Origin: Spirochaetota bacterium
GTDB taxonomy: Bacteria > Spirochaetota > UBA4802 > JAFGDQ01
DNA length: 32,482 nt
Assembly (NCBI GenBank): GCA_016932015.1
Contig: JAFGDQ010000041.1
Location: forward strand, 1 to 32,482
Reading direction: 5' to 3'
Made by a program: the position numbers and the translations under genes. Below the pieces are notes generated by a model that was not told the origin of the DNA, made no database searches, and was given only the letters and a program-made list of their open reading frames with translations. Below are positions 1 to 7,427 of the stretch, in pieces. Each line of letters starts with the position of its first letter. The first letter of the stretch is position 1.

Positions 1-407
1 AGAACGTTTTAAAAATGCCATCCTGTTCCATTTAGGTGGGTTGGATGTCATGCCTGCTCTCACCATATAGTCTGAAGAGCCTATTTTATTAATTTTCCGG
101 TGCAATAATTAATACTTTCCCGCAAGGACGCCAGGTTACAGAAAATAATGATTAAGTGTCCTGAAATTGGTATTCATTTGTTCTTTAAGTATTTGTGAAA
201 GCTGGCAGGTTCTAATGTACAGCAGATTATTCAGACTTCGCGCTGTTCTGTCAGGATTACGGCAGCTAAAAAAATTTATTCCCTTAAATCCGTTTAAAAA
301 TAATTAATGATTTAATGCAGATTTGAAGGCAATATTCTGAGTTAAAAATTTTGGCAGGAAAAATAGTATATCCCGTATACCCGGCTGAAATTTTTATTTT
401 AATAAAA
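1..407. other. Left-edge non-coding stretch, possibly with the last codons of a truncated gene
   Basis: The only open plus-strand frame at the window edge runs from base 2 to a TAG at 68-70. It would end in GGLDVMPALTI, so it could be the C-terminus of a gene entering from the left, but 22 codons is too short to be sure. The rest is AT-rich with no convincing ORF. A small inverted repeat, GTATA-TCCCG-TATAC at 366-380, read on the minus strand is followed by a run of T. It could be a weak terminator for the gene ending at 408. Confidence 0.3.
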
Positions 408-2321
408 TTAGATATTACTTTGTTTTATCGTCGTCCCGCAATTCCCGGCCTGCTGAGTAAGATCAAAATCCATTACAATGTAATTATCTTCAGAAGTCTC
501 GGTAAGTTTAACCTGCAGTTTTTTTGCGACTTTCTGCATTGCTTTATTGCTGTGAAGAACAAGAGCCCTTATCTTTTTAATACCGCGTTCGCATGCGGTT
601 TTTATTAAAACTTCAAGAAGAAAAGTTGCCACTCCGATACTCTGATATTGCTCGTCAACAAGAAATGCCATTTCATAAATGTCTGAATGTTTATCATAAG
701 CGTAGCGGGCTTCACCTATGATAATCTCGGTATTTTTTTTCTTTACAATCGCGACTACAGAAATTGTCTTCTCGTAATCAATATTTACGTATTCCTGCAT
801 TTCATCGTGCGGCATAACAGGTTTGGGCACGAAGTATCTGCGATAGATTGCCTCATCGGAAAAATTATAATATAAACGGCGCATCAAATCCTCATCCGAT
901 GGTTTGATCGGACGGACTTTTATGTCAAGGCCCTTCTTAAGTGTTTTTCTTGTTTCAAGCATTGACGGATAATTTACGGCATTATTGACAACATATATCT
1001 GGTCCGGAAAAATATAGTTTAATTCCTTGGCTTGTTTTAAAAGATTTTCACGATGCTTGGGATGCGCTATCTCAATCATTGATATAACCCTTTCTCGAAT
1101 TGATTTTCCGAAAATATTCGCAATGCCGTATTCGGTTACAACGTATCTCATAAGTCCCAGAGTGCTGTGAGGTTTATCCGCGTTTTTATCATGCTGCAGC
1201 ACAATATTGCTGTTCCCGTCCTGATCAATTGACTTAAGGGCTATAATTGATTTTCCATCTCCGGAATAACTGGCTGCAGACGCAAAATGCAATTTGCTTT
1301 CATGTCCTGAGAGCAGGTTGTCGCCGGAATGAAATACAACAGCTTCGCCGGAAATATCGATTTTTTTAACATTAAGGATGCTTATAAGGCTTCTCATTCC
1401 CTGTATCATATTAAGATTTACAAGCCATGCTATTGGTAAAAAACCTATAATAGGATTTCTGTTAATATAATCATAAAGATTCCTTGTACCCAGACAGTAG
1501 CTGGTTGTGACAAGCCCTCCAGTACCTCTCGTGCGGTCAGAGGAGATTACTCCTGCATCAATCAGGTCAATAACCCAGTCTGAAATTACATGAGTGAGAA
1601 TTCCAAGATCTTTCTTGCTTTTCAGATTATCCGCTATTGCATTGAAAATTTTGCCCACATGAAGTACGACGGTTGACCCGTCTTCAATCAGGTTCGATAC
1701 ATTCCATCCAATGCGTCTCATGTCGGAATCGTAGGCTTCGTTTTCGCGCTCAATTAAAGGAAGGTCGCTTTTTACAATAAAATCAATACTGCTTAAATGA
1801 ACTGACGTTTCTCCGGCTGTAGCAGGCATATTGGGATTTATTTCAGCGATTACTATAGACGCGCGTTTAATGACAATCTTGGCTACATCTGACGCGACTC
1901 CAAGACTGACAAAACCTTTGTTGTCAGGCATTGATGTCTGCACAATTGCGATGTCAACATGAACAACTTCATCAAGAAAAATGTGCGGAAGTTCACGAAG
2001 GTTGGCAGGTATAAAATCTACTTTCCCCTTGGCTATCTCCCTGCTGATGCTTTCACCGAGAACAAAAGCTTTTAAACGGAATTTATCGGAATTCTCCGAA
2101 GATGAGAAATAATCTCCAAGTGCTACAAGCTGGATAAATTCAATATCCTGAATATTCGTACTCTCACTTTGTATTATATGAGACAAAGTTTTTCCCGGAA
2201 CAGCAACCCCGCTTGAGAGAAATATTTTATCACCCGGCCTTATTTTTTCAATTACTTCGTCGGTAGTTATGATCTTGTTTTTATAATATATTTCATTTTC
2301 CTTATAAATCATGTGTTTCAT
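408..2321 (-). CDS. Acetyl-CoA hydrolase/4-hydroxybutyrate CoA-transferase-like protein fused to a GNAT acetyltransferase domain
   Basis: Residues 1 to about 440 follow the 4-hydroxybutyrate/acetyl-CoA CoA-transferase fold. They include GDKIFLSSGVAVP near the N-terminus, VHVDIAIVQTSMPDNKGFVSLGVASD, and VVTEYGIANIFGKSIRERV near 394. Residues about 466-620 form a GNAT domain with the acetyl-CoA loop QSIGVA (560-565). Such fusions are known in anaerobes; the GNAT half may acetylate a protein or small molecule. The transferase half is odd. The residue matching catalytic Glu238 of the Clostridium aminobutyricum enzyme (GIHSE) is His244 here (GILTH), and the usual GIGAIPDAV loop reads HVGKIFNAI. 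It may therefore bind CoA or sense acyl-CoA rather than transfer it. Two starts are possible. The ATG at 2321 has AGG directly against it. The ATG at 2314-2312 (residue 4) has AGGA about 8 bases upstream and is the better start, giving 634 residues. Confidence 0.85.
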   Translation of the reverse strand: MKHMIYKENEIYYKNKIITTDEVIEKIRPGDKIFLSSGVAVPGKTLSHIIQSESTNIQDIEFIQLVALGDYFSSSENSDKFRLKAFVLGESISREIAKGKVDFIPANLRELPHIFLDEVVHVDIAIVQTSMPDNKGFVSLGVASDVAKIVIKRASIVIAEINPNMPATAGETSVHLSSIDFIVKSDLPLIERENEAYDSDMRRIGWNVSNLIEDGSTVVLHVGKIFNAIADNLKSKKDLGILTHVISDWVIDLIDAGVISSDRTRGTGGLVTTSYCLGTRNLYDYINRNPIIGFLPIAWLVNLNMIQGMRSLISILNVKKIDISGEAVVFHSGDNLLSGHESKLHFASAASYSGDGKSIIALKSIDQDGNSNIVLQHDKNADKPHSTLGLMRYVVTEYGIANIFGKSIRERVISMIEIAHPKHRENLLKQAKELNYIFPDQIYVVNNAVNYPSMLETRKTLKKGLDIKVRPIKPSDEDLMRRLYYNFSDEAIYRRYFVPKPVMPHDEMQEYVNIDYEKTISVVAIVKKKNTEIIIGEARYAYDKHSDIYEMAFLVDEQYQSIGVATFLLEVLIKTACERGIKKIRALVLHSNKAMQKVAKKLQVKLTETSEDNYIVMDFDLTQQAGNCGTTIKQSNI

Positions 2322-2458
2322 CCTGACTGTATATAAAATAAGTGTATTATCACAATGTCTGTATTTTTGTATATGAAGCCATAAATCAAGGTATTATGTT
2401 ACTCCCTTAATCCTTTAATCAAGGTTCATACCTGAAGAGGCAAAATAAAAGCAATTGC

Positions 2459-3214
2459 TTAAATATTCTTTTTATGCCATTCTACAACGCTTTTATACGG
2501 AATACTACCTCCAAAAATATCAAGCGCACTGCCAATAGTAATATCAATTATATTTTTGCCTATGTCTTTTATCAGGTCAAGGTCGTTCATTGATTTTACG
2601 CCGCCGGCATAGGTTGTGGGAATAGGTGAGTGTTCGGCAAGCAGAGATACCAGTTCTGAATCAATCCCGGTCATTTTACCTTCTACATCAACTCCATGAA
2701 CAAGGAATTCGTCACAGTAGTCAGATAACCTGAGAAGATTTTCATGGCTGATCTGTACGTCGGTAAATTTCTGCCATCTGTCCGTTACAATCATAAATTC
2801 ATTTTCCTTTTTTCTGCAGCTTAAGTCCAGGACAAGCCTGGTTTTGCCAACGGTTTTTATAAGAGAATCCAGCCTGCTAAAATTTATAATTCCGTTTGTG
2901 AATACATATGACGTTACAATTACATGGCTGGCACCTGCGTCAAGAAAGGTCTTCGCGTTGTCAGGATTGATTCCGCCTCCCATATGTAATCCGCCTGGAA
3001 AAGCTTTTAATGCTGATAATGCGGCATCGTAGTTACCAGAGCCGAGTGAAATTACATGGCCTCCGTAAAGATTATCCTGCGCGTAAAGCATAGCAAAATC
3101 TTCCGGAGATTTTTCAGTCTCGAAATTTACATCGGGACAATCACCTTTAAGTGTTCCGCCGACAATTTGTACAACTTTACCGTTATGTAAATCAATGCAT
3201 GGCCTGAATCGCAT
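2459..3214 (-). CDS. hisA: Phosphoribosylformimino-5-aminoimidazole carboxamide ribotide isomerase, eukaryotic-type HisA
   Basis: This enzyme catalyses the fourth step of histidine biosynthesis, the Amadori isomerisation of ProFAR to PRFAR, in the cytoplasm. The 251-residue protein is a single TIM barrel. It begins MRFRPCIDLHNGKVVQIVGG, with Asp8 as the expected catalytic base. A second Asp is at 130 in RLVLDLSCRK, and phosphate-binding glycines lie in LHMGGGI (77-83) and TYAGGV. The FRPCIDLHNGKV opening and the long LVLDLSCRKK segment are typical of the fungal/plant HIS6 subgroup rather than ordinary bacterial HisA. No other his gene is nearby, whereas bacterial hisA usually sits beside hisH and hisF. 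The ATG has no clear Shine-Dalgarno sequence. Confidence 0.88.
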   Translation of the reverse strand: MRFRPCIDLHNGKVVQIVGGTLKGDCPDVNFETEKSPEDFAMLYAQDNLYGGHVISLGSGNYDAALSALKAFPGGLHMGGGINPDNAKTFLDAGASHVIVTSYVFTNGIINFSRLDSLIKTVGKTRLVLDLSCRKKENEFMIVTDRWQKFTDVQISHENLLRLSDYCDEFLVHGVDVEGKMTGIDSELVSLLAEHSPIPTTYAGGVKSMNDLDLIKDIGKNIIDITIGSALDIFGGSIPYKSVVEWHKKNI

Positions 3215-3258
3215 AATATGTTATGAAATAGAATAATATTTTTAACAAAGTACCGGTA

Positions 3259-4032
3259 TCATATTGTAACCGGAATAGACATAGCTATTTTTGAAAGATT
3301 GTTTTTAGCTCTTTCATAGTTCGGGTCATACTTTAATGCTTCTTTGAAATCCTCTTTTGCTCTGTTTAAAACATCTTTAGCATTATCGTCATTGCCCTTT
3401 TCTTTTAATTCCTCTGCAGTCAGCATCGCGATTTCACCGGCATAGTTGTTGAGAGAAGCCTCAACTGACCTGGTTTCTATATTCTTTTTTATTGCGGATG
3501 CCTCTGAAGAGGTAAGCATTGTATCAAGATAAGCCGTGGTTTTAATTACCAGCTCTTTTTCAAGTTCGAAAAATTTAGCTGTCTTGCCTGTAACTGCTGC
3601 TGCCCCTAGTTGTTTTCCTGTTTCAACTGAAAATACCTGCGACTCAATTCTTAAATTTCCATTCATTTCCATGAATGATCCGGTAAGAATATATTTTGCA
3701 GCTGTTATTTTTCCGAGTTTAACGGCTTTTGATGGATCAACAACTCCGGTAATCTGGAATTCCTGCTCTGATAGAATGTCTTTAAGTCTTTCTCTGCTTA
3801 TAATGTTAAAAAGTCCGATTGATTCAAGGTCTGTCATTAGCATAGAAGCAATTCCGAATTCCCATGGTTTAAATTCTTCAGCTCTTTTTACTGGAGTAAT
3901 GTTGGCAAGATTAAGCACCATCAGGTTTTTTCTTTCCGATCTCGGGACTTTTCTTAAAACCTGTGTACTTTCTGAAGCGCATTGAAGAAAAACAGCAAAA
4001 AGGATAGATAAACAAAATAACTTTTTTACCAT
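3259..4032 (-). CDS. CsgG/FlgO-like outer-membrane-associated lipoprotein
   Basis: The N-terminus (MVKKLFCLSILFAVFLQC) is a lipoprotein signal peptide with the lipidated Cys at 18. The LQC lipobox is relaxed, as is common in spirochaetes. After it comes a CsgG/FlgO-type alpha/beta domain (about 35-170). Its features are KNLMVLNLANITP, an amphipathic segment FGIASMLMTDLESIGLFNIISRE, and the AAKYILTGSFMEMNGNLRIESQVFSVETG block. In this superfamily that block builds a periplasmic or outer-membrane assembly factor. The C-terminus (about 195-250) is helical and ends with a TPR-like segment, AKEDFKEALKYDPNYERAKNNL. An AAGGAGCT ribosome site lies about 7 bases before the ATG. No secretion or curli genes are adjacent, so the partner is unknown. 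Confidence 0.7.
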   Translation of the reverse strand: MVKKLFCLSILFAVFLQCASESTQVLRKVPRSERKNLMVLNLANITPVKRAEEFKPWEFGIASMLMTDLESIGLFNIISRERLKDILSEQEFQITGVVDPSKAVKLGKITAAKYILTGSFMEMNGNLRIESQVFSVETGKQLGAAAVTGKTAKFFELEKELVIKTTAYLDTMLTSSEASAIKKNIETRSVEASLNNYAGEIAMLTAEELKEKGNDDNAKDVLNRAKEDFKEALKYDPNYERAKNNLSKIAMSIPVTI

Positions 4033-4255
4033 AAATCGAGCTCCTTTTCAGAGAGTATGTTTTGTGGAATCAGGGAAAATTTGTAAAAGCAGTTTCTGCT
4101 TCTACATGTAAAGAGACTGATTGTAAAGATAGAATAAATAAAACTGCTTAAACAATATAAATCAAAATCTGTACGTTTGCAACGATTTTTATTATTATGT
4201 TTTAATCCGTGATATCTGATGTCTTTTGTCTGATTTCCTGTAATGTAAAATTGAT

Positions 4256-5200
4256 CTAAATTCCTGCAACTCCCTTAAAAATAAATATAGCCGGCAGAAT
4301 AAAAAGGAGAAACAGGATTGTATTTACCACAAAAAGCGAAGAAGCAAGCTTTGAATCAAGATCAAAAAGTATTGAAGTTATTACCGAATAAACGGCAGCA
4401 GGCATTAATGATTCCACAAGGATGACTGTTTTTACATCATGGCTAAGATCAGTAAAGTTCAGAATAATATATACTGCAGCAGGCAGTATCAGGAATTTTG
4501 TGAAGGCCAGTATAAGATGTTCTTTGCAGGTTGATGAAATATTCCCGAAATTAAAATTGAGTCCGAGTGTAAAATAATAAATTCCTACAGAGATAATAAG
4601 AAGCACGTCAATGGGCATATATACTTCCGGCCTCTTTATGCCTGCGAGATTCAGGATCAGTGCGGAAAAAGTTGCATAAAGCGGCATATTCTGCAGATTA
4701 ATAAAGTTATTAATAAAACCTCTTATGCTGAGAAGCTTTTTTACGGAATCTGTACGCGCATAAGTGAAAATAAAAATAAACGTATATGGAAGAAAATACA
4801 GAGTGAAGATCGAAGCCAGTCCTATTCCTTTTTCTCCGAGAAGAAGATAACATATGAATCCACCCATTGTAAATCCATGATTTGCAAGGGATGAACTGAT
4901 CAGGTATGTTTTTCTGCTTGTGCCGGTCAAACGGAGAACGGGAATAGTTATAATGCCAATTAAAAATCCGGTAATTACTATAGCGACGCCTGATATCGGA
5001 AGAAAAATCTGGTCAAATAAGAGAGTGAGCCCCCATATGCTCCAGAAGATTACAAAAGGCTCAAATGATACCAGATTTAATTTTATTAATTTTTTAGCGG
5101 TATTGAGTGAGTTTCCGGGAAATTTTCCGGAAAAATATCCTGTAACAAAAGGTGCGATAATTATTATCTGAAAAATAATAAATTTTAATTTTACAGACAC
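4256..5200 (-). CDS. AEC-family (auxin efflux carrier-like) membrane permease
   Basis: A 314-residue integral membrane protein with about ten hydrophobic segments in two repeated five-helix halves. It matches the AEC/bile-acid-sodium symporter-like transporters by length, by the N-terminal APFVTGYFSGK segment, by the interrupted helix SSSLANHGFTMGGFICYLLLGEKG (residues about 107-130), and by the C-terminal LVESLMPAAVYSVITSILF helix. Members export organic acids, malate or amino-acid-like anions; the substrate cannot be read from sequence. Translation starts at GTG (5200), with GGAG six bases upstream. It is a single gene in its own transcription unit. A strong hairpin at 5357-5400 separates it from the upstream channel gene. 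Confidence 0.75.
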   Translation of the reverse strand: MSVKLKFIIFQIIIIAPFVTGYFSGKFPGNSLNTAKKLIKLNLVSFEPFVIFWSIWGLTLLFDQIFLPISGVAIVITGFLIGIITIPVLRLTGTSRKTYLISSSLANHGFTMGGFICYLLLGEKGIGLASIFTLYFLPYTFIFIFTYARTDSVKKLLSIRGFINNFINLQNMPLYATFSALILNLAGIKRPEVYMPIDVLLIISVGIYYFTLGLNFNFGNISSTCKEHLILAFTKFLILPAAVYIILNFTDLSHDVKTVILVESLMPAAVYSVITSILFDLDSKLASSLFVVNTILFLLFILPAIFIFKGVAGI

Positions 5201-5356
5201 ATAAAACTCCGATTCGGAAATTAAAGTTCATATACTTCCCCTGAGTAATTTAAGGTCAAACAGTTTTTAATAGGGCAGCACAGTAAAATTATGATGAATT
5301 TTTAATTACTATTGCCGGTAATTTGATATTGTGCATTTGCAGATGAAATTGGAGCT

Positions 5357-5400
5357 TTAAAAACTGATTATCTCTTCTTCAAGAGGTAATCAGTTTTTAA
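5357..5400. terminator. Strong bidirectional hairpin terminator after the SLAC1-family gene
   Basis: Two 20-base arms (5357-5376 and 5381-5400) pair with one mismatch around the four-base loop CTTC. The outer part is A-rich on one arm and T-rich on the other, so either strand ends in a T-run. It lies about 80 bases after the stop of the minus-strand channel gene and upstream of the AEC permease, so it should end the channel transcript. Confidence 0.75.
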
Positions 5401-5479
5401 TTATCGAACCATTAACAGTATTCTCTATTTTGTTGAAAAGAAAGAATGTGTGCTGAACAGTTAATAAATGTCATCACTG

Positions 5480-6451
5480 TTATTCTTCTTCCACGCAAAT
5501 CTGTTTGCTGAATATTGCTTTAAGGGTTTTAATTGAAAGATAAATAATCAGCAAACTGAAAGAAACCAGTAAAATAACTGATATATATTTAAACAGAATC
5601 ACTTTGGTTAAATGATACATGAAAATCGTAGCGATTGTGATTGCTGCAAGGGGGAATGAATAAGCCCACCAGGAAAGAAAGAAATTTAATTTTCTGAATT
5701 TCTTGAATTGAAAGATAATAAGAATAAACATGAACAGTGAAAAATAATACAGAATTTTAGCGAACGGATCAAGGTGTCCTGTTAATTTTACATACGCAAT
5801 AAAAGCAATTGCAGGAGGAGCAAACAAAATAAAGAAAGTCGGGATCAGCTTATCTGCAATAGGATGGTGGAAGATGACCCTGTTTATTATGATAGTGAAA
5901 AGTACAATCCAGAAAATAATTCCAATACTGAAAAAGAACCATGAGATTTCGTGATTATAAAATTCAATACCCGCAATCGGTACAATTACAAATCCTACTA
6001 TTGGTATAAACCATGCAGGATTTAAATGATGAATTTCGTATTTTGAGTGGTTTATCCAGGATGAAATAATTATAATACTGAAAAGAAGCTGAAGTATGGT
6101 ACCTGCTATCCATAAGTACTTCGAAGCAGATTTATTGAGGGCTAGTAATATTACACTGTTAACAAGTAATATTTTGGCAATAAGAGGGAAAAAATTTAAT
6201 TTTATCGGGTGATTAAATTCGTTTATGAAATTATCAGTAAACAAAATCATCTTCATTAAATACAGTAAAAAAACAATCGCGAACAAAATGACAGTTATTA
6301 CCAGAAGATAATTACTCAAAGGTACTGATAAGCTTAATATTTTTTCAGCTTTCTGAAAAACCAATGTGAATCCCGACATGCCCAGAATAATGGCAAAAAA
6401 AGATATGGGAAAATTTTTAATGCGTTCCATAAAAGGCATAATAATCTCCAT
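5480..6451 (-). CDS. SLAC1/TehA (TDT) family anion channel or dicarboxylate transporter
   Basis: About ten transmembrane helices cover most of the protein. Family landmarks include an N-terminal ISFFAIILGMSGFTLVFQKA, the central HLNPAWFIPIVGFVIVPIAG, the PPAIAFIAYVKLTGHLDPFAK block, and SWWAYSFPLAAITIA near the C-terminus. SLAC1/TehA proteins conduct nitrate, chloride, malate, sulfite or tellurite-related anions; the substrate here is unknown. The ATG at 6451 has no ribosome site. The ATG at 6439 (residue 5, MPFMERIK) has GGAG six bases upstream, so the mature gene is probably 319 residues. A TTGACA promoter and a palindrome lie directly upstream. The gene is divergent from the solute-binding protein gene at 6687. 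Confidence 0.78.
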   Translation of the reverse strand: MEIIMPFMERIKNFPISFFAIILGMSGFTLVFQKAEKILSLSVPLSNYLLVITVILFAIVFLLYLMKMILFTDNFINEFNHPIKLNFFPLIAKILLVNSVILLALNKSASKYLWIAGTILQLLFSIIIISSWINHSKYEIHHLNPAWFIPIVGFVIVPIAGIEFYNHEISWFFFSIGIIFWIVLFTIIINRVIFHHPIADKLIPTFFILFAPPAIAFIAYVKLTGHLDPFAKILYYFSLFMFILIIFQFKKFRKLNFFLSWWAYSFPLAAITIATIFMYHLTKVILFKYISVILLVSFSLLIIYLSIKTLKAIFSKQICVEEE

Positions 6452-6462
6452 TTATATTTTAT

Positions 6463-6498
6463 TATTGCAATATTGCGATATTAGAATGTATTTGTCAA
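6463..6498 (-). promoter_or_regulatory. Promoter and overlapping operator-like palindrome of the SLAC1-family gene
   Basis: Read on the minus strand, a consensus -35 TTGACA (6498-6493) is followed 17-18 bases later by a weak AT-rich -10. That -10 is embedded in an 18-base near-palindrome, TATCGCAATATTGCAATA (6480-6463), whose GCAATATTGC core is perfect. Placing a dyad over a weak -10 is typical of a repressor or redox/anion-responsive operator. No regulator gene for it is identified here. Confidence 0.45.
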
Positions 6499-6528
6499 TA
6501 ATTAATACCCTTTTTTAATATTTTTTTC

Positions 6529-6569
6529 TTGAACTAGTAATTTTTTAGGAATAATATAATTGTTATAAT
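6529..6569 (+). promoter_or_regulatory. Promoter region of the solute-binding protein/hybrid kinase operon
   Basis: TTGAAC (6529-6534) and TAATAT (6552-6557) are separated by 17 bases. Just downstream is an extended -10, TGTTATAAT (6561-6569). The same TGTTATAAT string precedes the VKOR gene (25711) and the putative small RNA (28081), which supports a real housekeeping promoter form. The implied leader to the ATG at 6687 is about 110 bases and contains an inverted repeat. Confidence 0.45.
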
Positions 6570-6612
6570 AAATTTGCATTTTACCTTTTATATTGAATAT
6601 AAACACAGGGAG

Positions 6613-6675
6613 CATGCAGATAGTTTAATTGCCCGGAATCGGATTAACTGTAATATCTTTCTATCTGTCAGCATG
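6613..6675 (+). repeat. Long-range inverted repeat in the leader of the solute-binding protein gene
   Basis: CATGC-AGATAG at 6613-6623 can pair with CTATCT-GTCA-GCATG at 6661-6675. This would close a loop of about 37 bases just before the start codon at 6687. The start has only a weak GAAG ribosome site. Folding of this leader could modulate translation, but no known riboswitch class is recognised. Confidence 0.3.
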
Positions 6676-6686
6676 GATGTTGAAGT

Positions 6687-7427
6687 ATGAAAGAAATTTT
6701 TATGTTAATAGTATGCCTGAGTTTTTTTCTGTTCCCTGTAAATACAGCTCCTGCTTTCTGTAATCAGCTGAACTTCAATCAAAAAAATATTACCATTTCC
6801 GCAATTGAAAATGATTATATACACAGTCTTATAAAAGATATTGTCCGTACAGCATATAAAAGACTGGGCATTAAAGTGAATTTTTTTGAGCTGCCTGCAA
6901 GACGGTCTCTTGAGTGGGCGAATATAGGCCGAACAGATGCTGACCTGGCGCGAATAGATAATACTGAAACTAAATATTCCAATTTAATAAAGATACCTGT
7001 GCCTTTGTTGACAATCAAAGGGGTTGTTTTCACTAAAAATATTACCAGGGATGTTCACAAATGGGAAGATCTCAGTGGACTCAGCATTGGAATCAGAAGC
7101 GGCATACGTTATTCAGTAATCCGGATAGAGGGATTTAACCGGATTATTGCAAAGGACCTGTTCCACCTTTTTAGTCTTCTTTCCAGAGACCGCATTGATG
7201 TGGCTGTTGCTGATTATGATATGGGAAGATATAAGATTGCGAAACATTTTCATGATTCAGGCATTCATATAATCGGTAAACCGCTCAGTTCAAGGCATCT
7301 TTACCATTACATTCATAAGAAAAATAAGAATATTTCAAAGAAGCTTGAATTGGTATTACGGGATATGAGTAAGAGTGGCGAGATGGATATATTCAGGGAA
7401 AAAGCTGCCATGGAGGCTATGCCTTAA
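6687..7427 (+). CDS. Extracellular solute-binding protein family 3 (PBPb), sensor partner of a hybrid kinase
   Basis: A Sec signal peptide (MKEIFMLIVCLSFFLFPVN...) precedes a periplasmic family-3 solute-binding fold. Recognisable parts are NITISAIENDYIHSLIKDIV, the lobe-1 ELPARRSLEWANIGRTDADL, and WEDLSGLSIGIRSGIRYSVI, which opens lobe 2. The C-terminus is SGEMDIFREKAA. At about 246 residues it is a stand-alone binding protein without ABC permease genes. Its TAA overlaps the ATG of the hybrid histidine kinase (TAATG), so the two are translationally coupled. The likely role is to present a polar ligand to that kinase rather than to feed uptake. Ligand unknown. Many such orphan proteins in this family lack amino-acid specificity. 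Confidence 0.75.
   Translation: MKEIFMLIVCLSFFLFPVNTAPAFCNQLNFNQKNITISAIENDYIHSLIKDIVRTAYKRLGIKVNFFELPARRSLEWANIGRTDADLARIDNTETKYSNLIKIPVPLLTIKGVVFTKNITRDVHKWEDLSGLSIGIRSGIRYSVIRIEGFNRIIAKDLFHLFSLLSRDRIDVAVADYDMGRYKIAKHFHDSGIHIIGKPLSSRHLYHYIHKKNKNISKKLELVLRDMSKSGEMDIFREKAAMEAMP

Noticed and set aside
115..140. CCCGCAAGGACGCC, resembling the CGCAAAGACG-type intergenic repeats of environmental bacteria
   Set aside because: Only one degenerate unit, with no repetition in the window.
351..608. Open frame on the plus strand over the end of the CoA-transferase/GNAT gene
   Set aside because: Antisense to a well-supported coding region, with no ribosome site or recognisable protein features.
3536..3985. 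149-codon plus-strand open frame
   Set aside because: Lies wholly antisense to the CsgG-like lipoprotein gene. Its composition reflects the opposite strand.
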